64,000 nucleotides of DNA from UBA8437 sp964646205 (lineage in GTDB: Bacteria > Planctomycetota > Planctomycetia > Planctomycetales > Planctomycetaceae): contig CAZYAZ010000005.1 in the NCBI GenBank assembly GCA_964646205.1, positions 1-64,000 of the forward strand. Direction: 5' to 3'. The translations under genes and the position numbers were made by a program. Positions within the stretch are counted from its first letter, which is position 1. The number at the start of each line of letters is the position of its first letter. The notes beneath the pieces were generated by a model. It saw only the letters and a list, made by a program, of their open reading frames with translations. It did no database searches and was not told where the DNA came from. Shown one piece after another: positions 60,748-64,000 of the stretch.

Positions 60748-61886
60748 TCCGTTTTCTCCCATACATTGTCAAGACTCTCTGGCGACACCGGTCGCGGACG
60801 GTGCTGACACTGGCCGGGTCGGCCGTGGCGCTATTCGTGTTCTGTTTTGTGGGAGCTGTCCAGGAGGGCATGGAGGATCTACGGGTGCGGCAAGCCGGTG
60901 ATCGGTCACTGGTCGTGTTTCAGGCCAACAAGTTTTGTCCAGCGACCAGTCAACTTCCCGAGGATTACACCGAGCAAATTGAAACCCTTCCGGGGGTCGA
61001 ACGGGCGGTTCCGATCCAAGTATTCACAAACAACTGTCGAGCGAGTCTGGATGTGGTCGTGTTCTATGGAGTGCCGCCGCAAGAGGTGAGGCGGATTCGT
61101 GATTTTCGATTGGTGAATGGGTCGTGGGCGGAGTTTGAGGCGCGTTCGAACCAGAATGCAGCCATCGTGGGACGGGCAGTCGCCGAGAGACGGGGGGGCC
61201 AGGGGGCGCTGTCTATTGGCGGTGTGACTGTTGAGGTGGCGGGAGTGTATGAATCGGATGATCCCGCCGAGGAAAATTACATCTACACACACCTGGGCTT
61301 CTTACAACGTCGCCATGGCCGGGATCTGCAGGGCCGGGTGACCCAGATTGAAGTGCATCTGGACGAGTCTGCTGATGCGGTGGCGACCGCAGGAGCAATC
61401 GACAAGATGTTTCAATCTGGGCAGGTGGAAACCGACACGCGTCCCAAGGGGGCGTTTCAACTCAAGAGCCTGGGGGATCTCTCGCAATTGATCAGTATGT
61501 CCAGATACCTTGGCCTGGCCTGTGTCGGATTGGTGTTGGCTCTGGTAGGAACGACGACATTGATGTCGGTGCAAGACAGGGTGAAGGAGCACGCGGTCCT
61601 CCAAACCATCGGATTTACTGGTGGAGAAGTGTTCGGGCTGGTGTTGATTGAGAGTGCGGTTTTGAGTGTGTTCGGAGGTGGATTGGGAGTAGCGGCGGCG
61701 GCAGCGACCTTGCAGCTGGTTCCGATGTCAGTGGGGGCCGAGGCGGTGACGATTGCTTTTCAGGCCACCGGACGTTTGGCTGTGCTTGGCGTTGTGGTGT
61801 CGTTGCTCGTGGGGGTGTTGGCGGGGATTCCGCCGGCGTGGCATGCGTCGCGTACGGATCTGGTCGCCGCATTGCGAGGTGCGTAG
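60744..61886 (+). CDS. ABC transporter permease, FtsX/MacB type (permease 2)
   Basis: 380 residues from GTG 60744, overlapping the ATPase stop in a GTGA. Layout as for permease 1: first helix (VLTLAGSAVALFVFCFVGAVQEGMEDL), extracytoplasmic domain from about 45 to 240 (GDRSLVVFQANKFCPATSQLPEDY ... GQGALSIGGVTVEVAGVYESDDPAEENYIYTHLGFLQRR), and three helices (LGLACVGLVLALVGTTTLMSVQD, VFGLVLIESAVLSVFGGGLGVAAAA, LAVLGVVVSLLVGVLAGIPPAWHA) with coupling segment RVKEHAVLQTIGFTGGEVFGLVLIESA. It has two cysteines in the periplasmic part. The two permeases differ clearly in sequence, so a heterodimeric pair is likely. The gene ends the ABC unit. Confidence 0.92.
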   Translation: MIRFLPYIVKTLWRHRSRTVLTLAGSAVALFVFCFVGAVQEGMEDLRVRQAGDRSLVVFQANKFCPATSQLPEDYTEQIETLPGVERAVPIQVFTNNCRASLDVVVFYGVPPQEVRRIRDFRLVNGSWAEFEARSNQNAAIVGRAVAERRGGQGALSIGGVTVEVAGVYESDDPAEENYIYTHLGFLQRRHGRDLQGRVTQIEVHLDESADAVATAGAIDKMFQSGQVETDTRPKGAFQLKSLGDLSQLISMSRYLGLACVGLVLALVGTTTLMSVQDRVKEHAVLQTIGFTGGEVFGLVLIESAVLSVFGGGLGVAAAAATLQLVPMSVGAEAVTIAFQATGRLAVLGVVVSLLVGVLAGIPPAWHASRTDLVAALRGA

Positions 61887-61955
61887 GGCCATAGAATTGA
61901 CCGGTTGTGTGGCGGGCTCCAGAATGGCCGTCCCACTCCTGCTGAAAGCGGCCCG

Positions 61956-63110
61956 ATGCTGTACCTGATCGCGTGGTTGACCGACTGCGCACTGATCCTG
62001 TTTGTTTTCAGTGCGACTCGTGACCTGGCCGAGCGGCAGGCGGACCCCTGGACTCTGGGCACCCTGGGCGCGGCGTTCTTTTTGGCGAGCGCCATGAGCA
62101 ATGCGTGGGCGGGACGGGTTTCGGATCGGATTGGGCGGCGAACAGTCGCCATTGCCGGTGGAGCGTGCCTGGTTGCGAGTTTGTCAATCCTGGTGGTGTT
62201 TGAGCACGGGGCCTGGCGATTTTATGCGGCCTATGTCTGTGCTGGGGCTTCGGTGGGACATGTTTATCCACCGGTGATTGCCCTGTTGACACAGAAAGTC
62301 AACCAGCGAACAGCCAGTCGCCGATTGCTGTGTTTTGGCCTCGCATTCAACCTGGGAATACTGGGTGGCCAGATTGGTGGTGGGTGGCTGTATGACCACA
62401 TCAGTACAGCAGCGCCGTTGTTGACGGCAATCGGGTTGGCCATTGCAGCCGTGGTCTGCCTGGTTGCGGTGCGTGAAAATGCGGTGACGGAAAAAAGCGG
62501 GGAACAGTTGGAAACTGTGAGCCGTTCACAGCAAGCCAGCGCGAGACGATTTGTCAGGCTGGCGTGGCTGGCAAATTGTTCCGGGATGTTTTCGATGAGC
62601 ACCTTGTGGTTTCTGTTTCCCCGGTTGGCGGTTTCGTTGGAGATTCCGGCACAGGATCATGGTGTTGTTCTGGGAGTCGGTCGGGCGGCTGTGATGGGAG
62701 TGTATTGTCTGATGCACGTTGTGCCGGCCTGGCATCACCGGTTTCGGTATTCGGCCATGGCACAGTTGTTGGGTCTGGGCGGAATGGTGCTGGTGTGTGT
62801 GGGCCGCACGTCCGTGGCATTGGCCCTTGGAGTCGTGCTGCTCTCGGTGTTGTTGGGTTACAACTACTTCGCCAGCCTGTACTACAACCGCGTTGGCCAC
62901 GATGATCGCCGCAAAGGGGCGGCCTTCGGACTCAACGAGGCGTTTCTGTCCCTGGGCGCCGGCGGCGGGTCATTACTGGGTGGCTGGGCGGCGACTGAAT
63001 GGGGACAGCGAGCCCCATTTCAACTGGCCGCCGTACTGATCGCAGCGGCATTGGTCGTTCAAGTGGTATGGTTTGTCGCCGGTCGCGCCGTCGCCGACGA
63101 GCCAAACTAG
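61956..63110 (+). CDS. MFS transporter
   Basis: 384 residues from ATG 61956 (GAAAG upstream), following the efflux unit by 69 nt on the same strand. About 12 hydrophobic spans occur in two halves, with the MFS loop signature between helices 2 and 3, AGRVSDRIGRRTVAIAGG, then FYAAYVCAGASVGHVYPPVIALLTQKV and the second half starting near residue 195 (RLAWLANCSGMFSMSTLWFLFPRLA). The last helix pair is GAGGGSLLGGWAATEW and LAAVLIAAALVVQVVWFVAGR. The fold fits a drug- or sugar-type proton antiporter or symporter. Neighbouring ABC efflux makes export plausible (inference). Another MFS gene, unrelated at sight, is at 6445-7926. Confidence 0.85.
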   Translation: MLYLIAWLTDCALILFVFSATRDLAERQADPWTLGTLGAAFFLASAMSNAWAGRVSDRIGRRTVAIAGGACLVASLSILVVFEHGAWRFYAAYVCAGASVGHVYPPVIALLTQKVNQRTASRRLLCFGLAFNLGILGGQIGGGWLYDHISTAAPLLTAIGLAIAAVVCLVAVRENAVTEKSGEQLETVSRSQQASARRFVRLAWLANCSGMFSMSTLWFLFPRLAVSLEIPAQDHGVVLGVGRAAVMGVYCLMHVVPAWHHRFRYSAMAQLLGLGGMVLVCVGRTSVALALGVVLLSVLLGYNYFASLYYNRVGHDDRRKGAAFGLNEAFLSLGAGGGSLLGGWAATEWGQRAPFQLAAVLIAAALVVQVVWFVAGRAVADEPN

Positions 63111-63186
63111 TTGCGCCGGGAGGGGGGCGACGGTTTGTTTGTCGGGTGTTCCGAGAGCCGGTGTGGCGTGTGTTGAACGGCTCGTT

Positions 63187-64000
63187 TCAGGCTTTCAATC
63201 CTAATGTCGCCCGGGCGACTCGCAAAACGTTTCCTCCAATGATCTTTCGGATGTCATCATCGCTGTGCCCGCGTTGAACAAGTCCGACGGTGAAAAGAGG
63301 CCAGTTGGTCCATGCGATGCTTCGGGAAGCGCCAGCCGCCGCGCGGTAATTGTCGGCCGGCCACAACGAACGGAATTCTCGACGTCGTCTGGGGCGGGAA
63401 GGGACTTTTTTGCTCTCTGCCGCCGCATTTTGCGAGGTGTAGGCGACATCGGTTCCGAGTGTGACGTGGTCGACTCCGACCGTTTTGACGACGTGGTCGA
63501 CGTGGTCCAACAGTGCATTGATGTCGCCTTGTCCCCGGAGAAATCTGGAAATGCAACAGATGCCAACGTAGCCACCGGTGTCGGCTATCGCCTTGATCAC
63601 CTCGTCGGGTTTGCTGCGGATATGGGGGAACAACTTGCCGCAGGTGGTATGACTAGCCACGACGGGTTTTTCGGAGACTTTTGCGGCTTCGAGGCTGGTT
63701 TGCCAGCCCGAGTGAGCACAGTCAGGGATCACACCCACACGGTTCATCTCGGCGATCACGGCACGGCCGAAGTCGCTCAGGCCGGCGTTGGCTTTCTCGG
63801 CGCATCCGTCGCCAATCATGTTGCGTCTCTGGTAGGTGAGGTGCATCATGCGAATCCCCAGTTGAAAGAAGATTTTCAAGTACCGCAGTTCGTCGGGGAT
63901 CGAGTCCCATTGCTGAGTCAATGGGACCCCATTGCCGGTGAAATAAAGGCTGTGGCGACCGTTCTGTTTGGCTAGAACCACGTCGTTGGGGAGAGCTGCC
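63187..64000 (-). CDS. M19 (renal dipeptidase-type) membrane dipeptidase, 5' truncated by window edge
   Basis: The frame is open to the end of the window, so the true start lies beyond 64000; at least 270 residues are visible. Features of M19 metallodipeptidases: IRMMHLTYQRRNMIGDGCAE, LSDFGRAVIAEMNRVGVIPDCAHSGWQT, KPVVASHTTCGKLFPHIRS (metal-bridging His motifs), GYVGICCISRFLRGQGDINALLDHVDHVVKTVGVDHVTLGTDV (metal-binding Asp) and the terminal DDDIRKIIGGNVLRVARATLG. The family cleaves dipeptides, including D-amino-acid-containing ones, with two zinc ions. The N-terminal HxD metal motif and any signal peptide are outside the window. The gene ends 76 nt from the convergent MFS transporter. Confidence 0.9.
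   Translation of the reverse strand, partial: AALPNDVVLAKQNGRHSLYFTGNGVPLTQQWDSIPDELRYLKIFFQLGIRMMHLTYQRRNMIGDGCAEKANAGLSDFGRAVIAEMNRVGVIPDCAHSGWQTSLEAAKVSEKPVVASHTTCGKLFPHIRSKPDEVIKAIADTGGYVGICCISRFLRGQGDINALLDHVDHVVKTVGVDHVTLGTDVAYTSQNAAAESKKVPSRPRRRREFRSLWPADNYRAAAGASRSIAWTNWPLFTVGLVQRGHSDDDIRKIIGGNVLRVARATLGLKA

Noticed and set aside
1..64000. RNA genes, CRISPR arrays, prophage or insertion sequences
   Set aside because: Reading both strands showed no tRNA-like cloverleaf, no regularly spaced repeats, and no transposase, integrase or capsid-like protein; small tRNAs could still be missed by eye.

Overview
The window is a 64 kb stretch of GC-rich bacterial DNA that looks like a planctomycete (phylum Planctomycetota), probably from a draft or metagenome assembly because a run of exactly 100 N interrupts one gene. 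The assignment rests on content seen in the translations: five DUF1501 proteins, two planctomycete cytochrome c-type DUF1549/DUF1553 proteins, two pre-peptidase C-terminal (PPC) proteins, two FG-GAP/VCBS propellers, four Gfo/Idh/MocA-family proteins (three with Tat-type leaders), a sulfatase and many other exported proteins. No rRNA, tRNA, CRISPR array, transposase, integrase or phage gene was recognised. No gene-free stretch exceeds about 300 bases.

Layout. 1-9.7 kb: the end of a lactonase-type propeller, a DUF1501 protein, a large FG-GAP protein, an oxidoreductase, an MFS transporter and gamma-glutamyltransferase. 9.7-13.7 kb: two related secreted five-bladed-propeller (GH32/GH43-like) proteins. 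13.7-19.4 kb: a duplicated Tim44/zinc-ribbon/TerB protein with a DUF350 membrane protein, a lipase-like fusion broken by the assembly gap, and an exported protein with an internal duplication. 19.5-29.3 kb: oxidoreductases, a DUF1501 plus DUF1549/DUF1553 pair, an esterase, and an overlapping oxidoreductase/amidohydrolase/FG-GAP operon. 29.3-35.3 kb (minus strand): a lipoprotein hydrolase, a sulfatase, then a GH109-like / short NeuB-like / DUF6817 cluster.

35.5-43.0 kb (plus strand) is a four-gene surface-protein operon: Big2-DUF1549/DUF1553, DUF1501, PPC protein and a probable C25-like cysteine peptidase. It converges with a minus-strand PPC/DUF1501 pair (43.0-46.9 kb). 47.0-54.4 kb holds another DUF1501 protein, a sugar isomerase-like TIM barrel, two more propeller paralogues and a dimethylformamidase-like protein. 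54.5-61.9 kb is an efflux locus: a TolC-type channel, a cysteine-rich exported peptide, two different FtsX/MacB-type permeases, a lipoprotein with a PTPWDYCC motif, an HlyD-type adaptor and an ABC ATPase, followed by an MFS transporter. The window ends inside an M19 dipeptidase.

Taken together, most of the window serves the cell surface and the breakdown of complex, probably sulfated or amino-sugar-bearing, glycans (inference from sulfatase, GH109, esterases, propellers and oxidoreductases). The efflux locus is a separate module. The best candidates for a little-described system are the efflux cassette with its cysteine-rich partners, the C25-like peptidase inside a DUF1549/DUF1501/PPC operon, the GH109/NeuB-like/DUF6817 cluster and the duplicated Tim44/zinc-ribbon protein.
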